Of a stretch of 64,000 nt of DNA, positions 35,581-47,500 are shown piece by piece. The notes beneath the pieces were generated by a model. The model was given only the letters and a program-made list of their open reading frames with translations. It had not been told where the DNA came from and made no database searches. Each line of letters starts with the position of its first letter. Within the stretch, counting starts at the first letter, position 1. Position numbers and translations under genes: made by a program. The stretch is taken from positions 7,086,830 through 7,150,829 of the forward strand of contig JACSVZ010000022.1 in the NCBI GenBank assembly GCA_014706295.1, written 5' to 3'. Source of the DNA: Lycocorax pyrrhopterus obiensis (Eukaryota; Chordata; Aves; Passeriformes; Paradisaeidae).

Positions 35581-35584
35581 ATGT

Positions 35585-38500
35585 TATGTTCTATTTCTCG
35601 TCCTGTCCACAAAATATACACAGAAAAGGCTAATTTAAAGTGATTTCTGCAAATGGCCCCATTCAAACCTCGTGAAGCCCTGCTCCAGGTGTCCCTCCCG
35701 GGGCCATGTTGTGAGCAGGGTTTGTGGCAGGTGAGCAGAGCGTCGCCCACTCTGTGCAGGTTTCTCTGTGGGGTTTGGTGCCCTTGCTATTATTCATCGT
35801 TACACCTTTCAATTTAAGCACCATTGGAGGCCTCCTGAGGACGTGCTGCACCACAAGGAAGACTTGTGAGGATTTCCAAGTGGGAAGCACTCCTCATTAA
35901 ACTGGGAATGAAGGCAGCAGTGATTGGTACACGCTGGTAAGAGCAGCTGCTGCTCTGGATCTGCTCAATGTCCTCCTGCTGCTCTTCATCCAAAAGCTTT
36001 TCACAGACACCTCCTAATTCTTGTCCCTCTGTCACAAAGTTCTCTTGAGTCTATTTAAGGGTTGTCTTGTGAGTGTGAGGAGTGGAACACAGAGGGAAGA
36101 TGTATTGTAGGAGGAAATCTCAGCGACTGGGGAGGCTGAAATATGTGGGAACCCACCACTCAGTCATTTGAGTGAAGTTCCCATTAGGGTTTGGAAACTT
36201 TCCAGAAGCCCTTGTACCTAAGCAAGCAATAACTTCTGACAAGACAGGAGTTTTAGGCTTTGCCAGAACAACTGCATCAGGTGCAGGGAGAGGAGAGTGG
36301 AGCTGAGCCTGACAGAGCTTTGCCCAGGGCACAGCCACGGAGGCAGGCACAGTACCTGTCAACATCACAGGTCTTCCTGAGGTGGGTTCTCCAGGGAAAA
36401 ACACCTTCAAGGGCTCCAGAGGCACTATGGACAACTTTGGAGCAGGCTGCTCTGTGTATTTTTACCAAAGTTAGTAGATAAACATTGTATATCCACCTCC
36501 TCCCTCCAGAATTTTATTCTGGAATGACTTTTTGGTTGGAAACAGAAAGAACTGGAACATGTGAATTTTGCTGTTGACTTTGTCTCTCTCTGGGTAAATC
36601 CACTTGTAATTCATTTTACTGAAGTGTAAATACGGCTGAAATTTTATCTCCTACAGCAGTAGGAGATTGCAGTGTCTGTCAGATTTATTGACACCCACAA
36701 ACACGATGCTTTCTGGAAGGCAAAAATGGTTTTGGCAAGTGGGTTTGCGTGTTTGGAATTCTGTCACCAAAACTGGCTGAGACGGTTGGAGAGAAAACTC
36801 TTCTTTCTAAAGCTGGAAGGAGCAGATTGCTGACATCTGATATTTCTCAGTGCTGACTGATCTTTAAATGCTGTGCTTGATTTCAGTTGCACTTTTTTCC
36901 TCACTTCACTCTCCCTGGCTGAGTGGCAGAAAGTATTTTGCCACAGCCCTCTCCTCACTGTGCTTTTCCACTGCAGAAAGGTGCAGACCTGCAAAGGAAG
37001 CTTGTTTCCCTTCCCTTTCTGTTCAAAAAAATGTGAAAGAAGCAGGGCGAAACTTCAAAACATGGATAAAGGGTTAGAATCTCCCTTGGGAAAAAAGATC
37101 AAAATGTTTTTAATGAGAGATTTCAGTGAAAAAAACCCCACAAATTAAGATTGTGGCACTGTCTGCCACTGCCCAGCTGTTGAGGTGTGTCTCTCCAAGC
37201 TGTGCTTTGCACACACCCACACACCCACAACAGTCCAACCCACTGGGCCTTTGCAGTGAAATGAAAATGCCCTTCCAGAGACTTCCAGCCTCTGTCATTT
37301 GCTTCTGCAGGCCAGTGTTGTTTGGGCTGAAGGGCTGGTGTGGCACAGCCAAGGTGGGAAACATTGAGAAAGCTCCTGCTGCCAGCAGACTGCTGTTAAA
37401 ATCTTGCTGCTTGTGTGATGCTGAACAGACGATATGGAGCTGCTCGTGGAGCAACACGGGGCAAACACGTCATGAAAAACAGCAAGTGAATCAAAATTAG
37501 TGATTATAAGGAGCAGCTTTTCTAGGCAGCGTCTCGTCTGTGCAGCCAGGATGGTTCTGTGGTTTGGGAGCTCTTTTAACATCTTTAAAGATTAAATCCC
37601 TCCATCACTGTAGTGTAAACTGGCATTAGTTATTTACAGCTACGTGCATGAAAGGGCTCTGGGCGTGAGTCAGGGATCTGTGAGGGCTGACTTTTGGGTG
37701 TCTGGCTCCTGCAGTGGGCACCACAGCCTTGTGTAGGTGTCTAATCTTCCATGCAGTGCCAAGGGACTGCTGATGCCAAAGGATAAGGTGCATGACACCC
37801 AGTTTGCTAACTGAGATACCTGAGATAGCCAGGGAAAAGAGAGTTTGAGGTGGTAGTGCCAGTGGGAGCTCAGCTCTTTGAGGTACTGTGAAACCTCTTG
37901 TGGAACTGAGTTTCTAAAGGCCTCCCATAAAGTGATGTAGAGAGAGGTAAACCAGTTCTAAAAGTGGAAGCCCAGAGCTCAGACACCAGTGAGATGCTGA
38001 TGGCCAGCAGTGATTTGGCTGTGCACGAGTTACATTCCCTTCTGAGGGAGAGGGACACAGTCACACCACTGCACTGGCCTTTGCTGGTGCCTGTGCAAAG
38101 AACTGCAAGGATGGTGAGCTCCTGCACCACACTGCTGCAATTCCAGCTATGGGAGGAGAGAGATAAGTGATAAATTCCTGCCCTGCATGATGGCCCAGAT
38201 GCGCTCACTGAAAATATGGTGGGACTTCCGAGCCCTCTTCAGTTGCAAGTGGTGGCACTCACCATCTCCAGGAGAGAGGTCAGGGTGCAAAGAGGGGCCC
38301 TGGGCACCCCCTGAGTACGGATCAGCTCCCCTTTGTGAAAGGGAACCAGCATCACAGCACCCTGGGGAAGGACTGTGGCTGCAGCTCTGCAAAAGCAGCT
38401 TCACAAATCCTTCTACAAGTGCTGGGGTGCATTTGGTGTGAGAGGGATGCTGGGCAGAGCACCTGGCTGGGGGTTTGGGACACGGCAGGACCCGGGATTG

Positions 38501-38639
38501 GAGCCTGGCCCCATGAGCTGGGCAGAGCTGGTGCAGCCCCGGGGCGAGGGGTGCCTGGCACAGGCACTGGGGTTAATGGTGAAGGCTGGGGAGCCTGGGA
38601 TGCTGACAGCAGGGCCAGCCGGGCCCGGAGGCACTCAAG
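35585..38639. other. Intergenic, no gene seen
   Basis: Unique sequence. ORFs at 36120-36500, 37110-37582 and 38335-38751 overlap on opposite strands and have no domain character. A repeat-free AT-rich stretch at about 36580-36740 is a weak conserved-element candidate. Confidence 0.5.
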
Positions 38640-38990
38640 TAACAAATTGAACGGTGAATATCTTAAGATGACTTTGGTTTATTGTCCAGATCAGGTCAGC
38701 GGAAAAAATATTGGGAGACTGAACAAAGAGACAGGCTGCTTTAGCAGATAAATGGACTGATCATTTCGTATTGAGGAACAATCTCTAAAACATAGTTTAC
38801 TGCGCAGCTGAGGGCTGAAGCATTTGCTGATGCCAAGAGCTCCTTCTTTGACCCTCGGCACGCGTGGAATTAAATGGCGCGGTGTTTTTTGATGGTTAAA
38901 CTCCCCGAAGAAGACACTCCATTTGTTACCAGGGCTCTGATGAAGTAAAGTGTGGTTTATATGTACAAGGCCGGCCTTCAACTCATCTCA
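38640..38990. other. Candidate conserved noncoding element A
   Basis: A repeat-free block with balanced composition, retained CpGs (GCACGCG, GGCGCGG) and dense motif-like words: CTTTGGTTTATTG, AATTAAATGG, TTAAACTCCCCG. It looks unlike the neutral flank, but conservation cannot be measured here. Confidence 0.3.
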
Positions 38991-39029
38991 GAATGAATGG
39001 AGAGGTAAAATTGAATTTTACACTCCTGC

Positions 39030-39300
39030 TGCTATGATTAATGTGCGGGCTCTGGGAGCCGGGTGCTGGCCGCAGGAGGGCAATGCAGGCTCGCTCTGAG
39101 CTGGAGCCTCCTGCCTCCACTCGTGCACAGGGATGCCCGGAGAGGGGAGCCTGCATAAATGAATAGCTGCTGTGGGAATGAACCTGTTAGCGCCATAAAT
39201 CCCCCCCGTGTCTGTCCCAGCGCAGCCCTCCGACGTGAGGCTGCACCTGACAAAGGAATAAACTTGTTAGATGAGTAAAAGAGCATATGGACATTAAATC
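39030..39300. other. Candidate conserved noncoding element B
   Basis: CpG-retaining, repeat-free sequence with homeodomain-like words (GATTAATG, CCATAAATC) and GGAATAAACTTGTT. It lies close to candidate A, which suggests a cluster. No coding potential is seen. Confidence 0.25.
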
Positions 39301-41159
39301 AGGGTCTAATGGCAGGGACTGAGAGGGCTGTGCTCCTCGCTGAGGAGTGGGCAGGGGAAAAGCTGCCCAGGGAAGGGCTCAGTGTTGGACAGGGACATGC
39401 AGGTGGCCCTTCAGCAGTGCGGCTCCATCCCCTGGGATGGCTCGGGGGAAGGCACAGGAAGACCCCAGGGGTTTGAAAGCTTCCCATGAGCAGGACAGGA
39501 ACAAGCTGCCCCTCAACCCTGGGTATGTGTGTGTTGTCCTCACCCACCACAGGGGCAAAGGAGAGGGTGAGACCTGTCCATAACTTCCTTTGGGACTGGG
39601 TGGCTTCTGTGGAAGGGAGCTGGGAGGCCAGGATCTGTGGAGCATCCCTGCACCGATAGGAGGTGATGTCAGCAGCTCTTGCCATTGCACTCTCGCTCCA
39701 CTCGCTGGGACTCCGCCTTTCCTGCTGGGCAGAGTGTGCTGCTTGCCTGTGATTCCTGTCCCACCAGTCCCAGTGGGGAAACAAGCTTCTGTGACCCCCT
39801 TCACTGACAAAAACTGTTCCCTGGCCCTCCTGCCTGCTCTGGCCAGCCCTGCTGCTTCATCGACAGCGTGGTGATCACCTCCTTCACCTCGGCCCCCAAC
39901 TGCCTTAGTGATGGTTCAGCTGGCTGGGCTACAGATAAATTCTCCCTTCTGGTAATTCCTGGATGTGGGGATGATCCAACCCCACTCTCTGCTCAGTGCC
40001 CCAGATTTCACTGGCAGCTTTTGAACCCCTGGTAAGATACTCAACTGTTAAAGGGTGGTGTGTTCATTGAAAAGAAACATTTCAAAAGGTGTAGATCAGG
40101 AAAATGCTGGGCTAATTAGTGCAGAGGTCTGTTCCTATGTTAATGCAGGCAGTGGAATAGTTTCCCTAAGATTTACTGTACTACTTGCCTAAAAATGGAG
40201 CAATTCAAACCAGCGACACACAATAAAAGTAGAACAAGGTAAGCAATTGTCTTTCACCATCTCTCCAGCCCTGAGCTCAGGACTTTGAAACACTAAAGGT
40301 CAGAGTTGGTAACAGGAAAACAACATGGAAACCTGGTAGATCTGCTCTGCTGAAACCAGTGGGCTCCCACCCATGTGACTGAAAATAGAACTCTGTAAAT
40401 CATTGCTTCTTTTTCTTTTTCCTTCATAAACTGAACTCTCACATGTCAAGTATCAGGTGAAACATCTTTTATATTTTAATTTTCTGTTGGAGTGCAAAAT
40501 CAGAAATACTGGTTTGGATCTTATGATTTATTTTTTAATTCCAGATGAATTACTTTGGTTTGCTTTTAGTTATTTCTAAATTGAGGTTCATTTCTACAGT
40601 TCTCTCACTAGAAACAATTATCTCACTCTCATCTGAAGATGTGAACAGTACTCTGCCCTTACCAAATGCCATCACCAAATGCTGGGTGAAGTGCACAGGG
40701 CAGAAAGCCCAGAGTTCTGGAAATGAGCCTGTTTGCAGGAGTGGTTCTTCTTTTTCCTGAGTAAATTTCTCAGATATTGAGCATGGAATGAGTTGATTCT
40801 TTTCAGGCAGCACCTTGCTCGTTTCAAAACCATCTCCCTGCTTCCAGAGATGTGGCTGGAGAGGCTTCTCCATCCTGTGGCCAGGCACAGTGGAGTAAAC
40901 ACCCCAGGCCCTGAGGAGCACTCTGCTTTCCAGTGTTCCCCAAAACCACCTTTGGTCTTTAAACTGGCATCATTTAGAAGGTATTAAACAGTGCTGCTTG
41001 TTCTACCTCGCTGTGCAAAACTAACCTTGTTTTCCTTTCTGAGCTACTGAGCTGAGAGGAAAGGTTCTACTGGTGAGGGAGACAAATTTTCTGTGGTAAA
41101 TCTGAGCCCTCCAGCCTGGGTTGGGTGCAGGTGGCTTTGAAACATCTGCTTCACCTCAG
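39301..41159. other. Intergenic, no gene seen
   Basis: GC-rich first half and AT-rich second half. Long overlapping ORFs at 39299-39810 on the minus strand reflect GC-rich composition. No repeat is recognised. Confidence 0.5.
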
Positions 41160-41189
41160 CCCCTCTCCCCAGCCCAGCCACAGGCACCC

Positions 41190-41660
41190 GCTGACAAACA
41201 ATGAACGGCTGAAGGATAACAATGAGTCAGGTGAAAAAAGGAAATTGTTTTTTTGGCAATCTGCTGTTGGGCAGAGGCGGGGGGGGAGGAAAAAGACCCT
41301 GTAAGAATGAAAAGCCTGGGAGAAAGGGGATAAGTTAACAGTAAATGGGCATGTGGTGACAGGGAGGGAAATGGTGGGACAGCTGGAAATGCAGCAGGAG
41401 CCTGGAGAAAATCGATACGAGATAAGCGTTCCAGGGGTAGTGCTGTTCATCAGGTGACAAAGTTAAAGGCAGCGAGACACTAAAAGTGAGAAAATATCAC
41501 TGACCCCCTGCAGTATTGATCAAACAGCTGAGACACTCAAGGCCAAAGTCACTAATAAAGTGAGACGTATCAGCAAGAAGCCCATGAGAGCAGATGAGTT
41601 GGCTTCTGAAGGTCTTAAAAATAAAAATAAAACATATCTGCAAAAGTTCTTGTTAACCAT
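41190..41660. other. Candidate conserved noncoding element C
   Basis: Contains AACAATGA SOX-like words twice (near 41197 and 41218), GATAAG GATA-type words (near 41328 and 41421), ATCGATACGAGATAAGCG and CTAATAAAGTGAGACG. It is interrupted only by a G-run at 41279-41286. The density of distinct sites suggests an enhancer; this is inference. Confidence 0.3.
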
Positions 41661-44050
41661 CTTCTTTGTCTTGTTAAGCGCAAAGGAGACAAAGCAGCTT
41701 TGTGGGGAGGCACAGAGGAGAGGCATGAGGTCTGCTGTGTTGTTTGAAAACTGAGTGGATTTTGTGTGGAGAGGAAAGAGGAGCCCATGATGCTGGGGAG
41801 GGACAGCAGCTCTGCCAGGACACCTGCGGGAGCCACCTAAGCTTTGGGTCATGGCCCAAGGCTTACAAGGGTCAGTCTGGTCACCTGAGCACCTGTGGTG
41901 ACACCTGTGCACATGTACCTCACCACCCCCCAAAGCACGAGCCTTGAATGGGCTCACACAGGGAAGAGCAGGTGATTTGTGTTCCTTGGTTTCCTCTGAT
42001 TGCCCACGGCTGAGGGAGGCAGGCAAGGACAGGCCTCTCCCAGGACACAGGCATTTCAAATAGGACCAATAATTAAATTAACAGAAGTTTGTTCCCCGGC
42101 TCCTCCCCCTCGAAACGCCTCAAATTGTGCCTGGAGGAGTTGATGCTCTCATCTCTCATTTGAAATAGGCTCAGGTCAGCTTGGTGTGGGCACAACCTGC
42201 AGCTATCCTTGGCCACCTCATGAACCAAAACTTGCCCCAGAGCTGGGTGAGAGGGTGTTTATGCACTGCTGTGTGTTGGGAACTGTCCCAGCTCCCAGAC
42301 ACTTCAAAAATATTTTTTGTGGTGAGAGAACGGTGTGAAAAGAGAGAGGTAAGTGGTTGTGAGGAAAGCAAATGTGTTTTAAGGTGTTTTCTGGGTAAGG
42401 TACCAACAGAGATGAATGAGGCTGTGTGCTTGGCTACAGGGGGGAATGGAATAACTTTGGTTTTGGGTCTTGATGGTGTATGTTAAACAAGAAGAAACCT
42501 CCTCTCCTCTCTTCTTAGAATTAGAGGGATTAGGAGAGTCTTTTCACCTCCCCTATTTTGAAGGGGTGAAGTTCCTGGGTGATTGTGCTCTGCTGGGAAC
42601 TATCTGATTTAAAGGTTTCACACGGGTTGACCTAGTCCCTTGCAGGTATGTGGATTTGGAGTGAGAAATTCTTGGACATGTGCATCTGTACAAAGAAAAA
42701 CCAGTAAATTAGAATAGCTCCTTTGTTTGATATTTTCATCTTCTAACAAAATCTTAGTTGTTCCACATACTTTAGAAATGGATGAGTTAGGAACTGAACG
42801 TTCTGCCTGACCTCTTCCATGCTGAAATGCCCTTTTATTCCAGTTCTTACTGTGTCTGGGAAGGGCAGTGTCCCAGAACTAGTGAGAAACAACAGAGAGG
42901 GCCTGCTTAGGCTGTTTTTTGAGCTGTTTTAGTTATCCCAGCACTTGCACCGTTATCTGTTCATGTGAACTGTTTTCTTCGTGCACTTTTACCTGCCTTT
43001 ATTGTGGCTGAATACTGGGAAAACAGAGCTACTTGGGAAAGAAAAGGAAAACCCCCACCCTTTTGTAAGTCTTTTTTGAAAGATGGCTTCCCCTGGCTCC
43101 TGTCTTTCCTCTGGCTTTTGCCCCTCTCCCTTGTGGAGCGAAGCAGGAAAGGAAGATCATATAATAAATAAATTCTGGCTTGCTAACTGAAGGTAGACAT
43201 GGGATCCCTGTTGGGGTGATGATGTAGTGTCCTGAAAGCATGTGTGCTGTGAATAACCTTAGCACAGGAACCGGCAAAGGAGGTGTTTTTGGGGGAAGAG
43301 AAGGGATTTATGTAGCTCAGCTGAAGGGAAGAGAGGTTAAAGTAATTGCTGGATTCATCGGGTTTCTATGATAGTAGGAACAACTGCATCTTAAATTCCT
43401 ATCTGAAGACCCTAAACACAGAAGACTGGTTTTGTTTTGGTTTTTTAAGTGCATAGGGTTACTACTGGAAACGTTTGCAAAATTTAAATGAGATGCTGAC
43501 CATTATATATACAGCAAGGTCAGATCAGCCAGCAAAGAGAGATTAATTAAATCAATGTGTGATTGCTAAGCTTCATAATAAAAACTTTGGGGAGAAAAAT
43601 TGATCACCTTTGCAGGGTATAAAATGGAGCAACTGTTTGTTCATTAAATACTTTTGCAAAGGTTTAGAAAATTATTTTCTTCCTCTCCCATTTCCCCATC
43701 CCTTCACTTGGTAGAAAAACTGGTAACCTGCACTCCAGTGTTTTGGGATTTTTCTTTTGCTGTTGGGTCTTCCAGCCTTGAAGGTTTCAACTTGTAGTGG
43801 GAAAAAGAGGAAACCCCCACTGCAACCCTTTGCATGTCTGTCCCTTCAGAAAGGTATAATTGTGCTTCTTCTGATGTTTTCAGGTATTTTCTTTCAGCCA
43901 GATTTCATTACTTAAGTTCAGAGCATTCTTGAGCATTCCTTGGTGGATGAATTGGGAGACTGTTGGCTGAGTTTCCCAGCGGTTCCAGCTGGTGGCTGAG
44001 CATTCCTGCCCTCCCCTTGCCCTGGTGTGCAGGCAGGTCCTGGTTCAGAG
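41661..44050. other. Intergenic, no gene seen
   Basis: Unique sequence without a recognised repeat or gene. The 179-codon minus-strand ORF at 41520-42059 has no family features. A short AT-rich block at 43480-43640 (GATTAATTAAATC, then TTGATCACCTTTGC) is regulatory-looking. Confidence 0.5.
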
Positions 44051-44570
44051 ACCTCTGGGGCCGGGTTTAACCTTCAGTAACACAATCTAGGAAGGGAAGA
44101 AACAAAAGACCTGAGCTCTAAAAGGCCCCAGCTCGAGCCAATGCGAGGGCACAGGATGGTAACAGCCAATTATGATGGGACTGTAAAAGATGGCATTACA
44201 GCACTGGAGGTATTGATTGAACCTTTAGCCATAGAGACATTGAGAGAGAGAGAAGGAATGAGTGTGAGATCAATATATGCATCTTTAGGCCTATTTATCT
44301 CCGGGTGATTTTTCCATTCCCCTTCCTGTTCGATATGGCATAATTTACCTTCATAAAGTGTTCAGCGTCAGGGGTCCATTATCAGAGTAATCAGTTTTGA
44401 TTAGTAGAGAAAGGGTACAAAATTGTTTAGCCTCTAGATAGAACTGTGAAGAGTGAGTAAACTATGCTTGACAGCACCTAATGCAGTTAGAATGTAGACT
44501 TAATTTGATTCCAATTCTTTATGGCTTTCCATGATTTCAAGCATCTATTGGTTTGTTAGAAAAATATAAT
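44051..44570. other. Candidate conserved noncoding element D
   Basis: A repeat-free block with AGCCAATTATGATGGGACTG, CGATATGGCATAATTTACC, TCAGAGTAATCAGTTTTGA and GATTTCAAGCATC. Homeodomain (TAATTA/AATTA-type) and CCAAT-like words are mixed at high density. No ORF or transposon explains it. Confidence 0.35.
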
Positions 44571-47500
44571 AGGAAATGGGCTGTGGCAGGTGGGAGGGGA
44601 GAGGGAGGAGAGAGATAATTTAAGTTTGCAGGATGCAATTTTCCTCAATATAAACATTCTAATGCAATTTGATGCCTGTTTTGTTTTGGTGCGCCAGGCA
44701 GGAGCTTTTATTTTTCAGATTTATTTTTAGCACTTTGAGGATACTCAGGGGGTAACCCAAGCTGGGTGGTTGGATGTTCATTCCCAGTGCCACGAGCTGA
44801 GCCTCAGAAACTCTGACCTGCAGCACAGAGCTGGAAGTCAGGGCTCTTGTCTTTCCTTTCCAGCTCTTTCCCTCGAATGGGGCTCCAGCACTGGCCTCCT
44901 CCTCACTTGTGTTCGCTCCTTTTAAAGCGAAGTGGAGAATCCTGTGAAAGGCATTAGTGGTGGCAGAGGTCTTGGAGATCCTCTAGGGAAGGGGGTGTCC
45001 TGCTTTGAAGTCAATCATTGATCAGGAGGTGATTAATGCTACTGAGTAAGCCATCAGTGTCAGGAGAAAGCCTGACAGGATTTTACTGGGCGATGACTTC
45101 ACTCTGCTCCAGTTCTCAGGACAGCCAGCAGAACAGTGTGCTGGAAAGGATTAGCTGTTTTCCCAAACTTCCCTAAGCAGTTGGTTTGAATCCTCAGTCC
45201 ACCTCAGTCATGCCTGAGGCAGCTGCTCCACAAGGATTCTACCTCTGCCAGGTGGACACAGAGGTCAGTCAGGCATCAGCACGACAGGAGAGGAGTGGGG
45301 ACAGCCCCTTCCCGAGGCCGGCTCCTGGCCCATCCCTGGTTGTGGTGGGAGGTGATGCTCAGGGCCTGGTGTCTGTCACACCAGGGTGCAGAGTTTAGTC
45401 CTAATGCACATCCCAAATGGGGAAATCCCCATCCCTGCTGCCCCCTGCTCTTCTCTCACAGTGAACTGACGTGAGGATTAAATCTCAGCCCTGAGCTGGT
45501 CAGTAATCACCTGTGGGGAGGGAGGAGATGTGGGAGCAGAGTGGGCAGGTCACCTCCAGCACACCCATGGCAAGAGGCACAGGGCAGCTGGCTGGGTCAT
45601 CTGCAGCTGTAAAACTTTGTGAAGGTAAAATTGGTGATAAAACCTGCGTGTGCCAACTCCCATCGCACTCAGCTGAGGCTTTTAAACTCTGCCCAGACAT
45701 CCATCTTGTTCTAAATCCTCCCCCACTTTTTTTCCCCTCGGTCTCCTTTTCTTATTTTTTTTTTTTTGTTTTCCAAGAGAAGTGAGCAGTTGGAAGAAAA
45801 CTGAACAGAATCCTTGAAGCTGGCCAAATGAAGTCCAACAAGGGGCCAGCCTGGATCTTGCACCCCCAAAGCCAAGCTGAGCCTCTGGAGCTCACACCCA
45901 GCTGGCACATCAGCCTCTGCCCATCCCTGAGGGTCCCTTGCCCCGGGTGAATTATCAATAACACTCTGCAGGGCGTATTTATTTTTCTAGTTTTATCTAT
46001 AAAATTAGAGCTGCACAAATCCATTTGAGTAATAGGATCTCCAGCCACAGATCCTGTAGTGCTTGGTTTATACCCTCTAGTGACCAGGGCTTTTCATACC
46101 TTTTAACACTTTGAAATGGAGACAGTGTTGCTTGTTCCTGTGCTTTTACTGAGTCTTGGGCTATTTGGGTTTGTGTTTATTATCCCAGCTCCTGGAGGCA
46201 AGGGGCTGCAAGAGAATCTTGGCTTTTGTTTTAAGCATTTCTAGTAATTGTGGTTTGTGAGAATGGCTTTAAAATGTGATCTGGCTCCACTGTAAAGACT
46301 CAGGAACTAGAAGACAAATAAAAGCTGAAGTTAAAAAAAGCACAACCCCAATTAATTTTTGAGTTACTTATGTTTTTTTTTTTTTGGCAGGTAGACAATG
46401 TACTCACAATATGTGTCTATATATCATAACATATATATAGAGGTATTCACTTCTAATTTTTTTTTCATTTGGAAAGTTGTGTGCAATGTAAGGAATTGGC
46501 AAGTAGCTACCATCAACTACAACTAAAATATTTGAAACTGCTTTCCTCCTGTGCTGCTTCATTTGCTCCACATCCAGTGCAAGCCAAAGCAGCTGAATGC
46601 TGGACTTGGAAATGACTTTTCATGGTGAATTTCTGTCCAGTTGGAAGTGGCTGTAGGAACTTCTGCTACTGGAATTGAGGAAATGCACCTTGGGCTCTAA
46701 AGGAATGAGCAAGAGGTGACGTGACCTTGGGTGGTTTGGATATGGTGGTGGTTGGAGGATGATTGTGGTCAAAAAAGAACTGACTGTTATTATCCAAAAA
46801 GTCTGTATCAGTGCTGGTTTTGGGGTCTGTTTGTTTTCTTTCAAGCATGAAAACCATAAGAATTATTTTTTCTGTCTCTGTTTTTTTTTTTGTCAACCAT
46901 GCTACGCTTTGTGCAGACAATCAGAGGTAGCTGGAGATTTGCTGAGTGTCAGAGTAGCCTGCTGGAGTGTAAATACTTGTGAAGAAAACAGAATTGGTGC
47001 AGTTAATTGTTCACAGAAATTTCTCTGTGATTTTTTTCTGTTCACAAAAGTGCTCTCTTGTTCTCTTGGTGAGAAAGTTGTGGTAGTTGCCATCTCTCCA
47101 GAACAGTTTTTGATCTCTAAAGTTTTTGGTTTCTAAAGAGAAACAGTCTGAGTTTGGGGGGTATTGCTGGAATGGGACATTTCCCAACACCTTTTATCTG
47201 TTCTATAGCAGCTGGCCTTGCCCCACCGTGTAAATGGGAGAATTATGTGGTGAGCATTAACTCTGCTTTTGTAGACCTCTCTCAGAAACTTCAGCGTGTG
47301 TGTGTGGACGGGCCAGAAGTACTAAAACAAAAATTCAGAGTGAATAAGAAGGATTTCTGTGACTGGATTTTTGGTCCATAGCCCAGCGGGACCCTTAAAC
47401 ACACGTGCAATCTGAGGGAAGTGTGCAACATCTTAAGTGAATTTGTTTCAGCTGTGTTCACGCCTCTCTGTCAAGTACTTCCCATGAAAATTGGGACTAT

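Noticed and set aside
39299..39810. Overlapping 161- and 143-codon minus-strand ORFs
   Set aside because: Two frames are open at once because of GC-rich composition; no family features.
41520..42059. 179-codon minus-strand ORF with a hydrophobic C-terminus
   Set aside because: No domain, no splice context, and it overlaps an enhancer-like block and opposite-strand ORFs.
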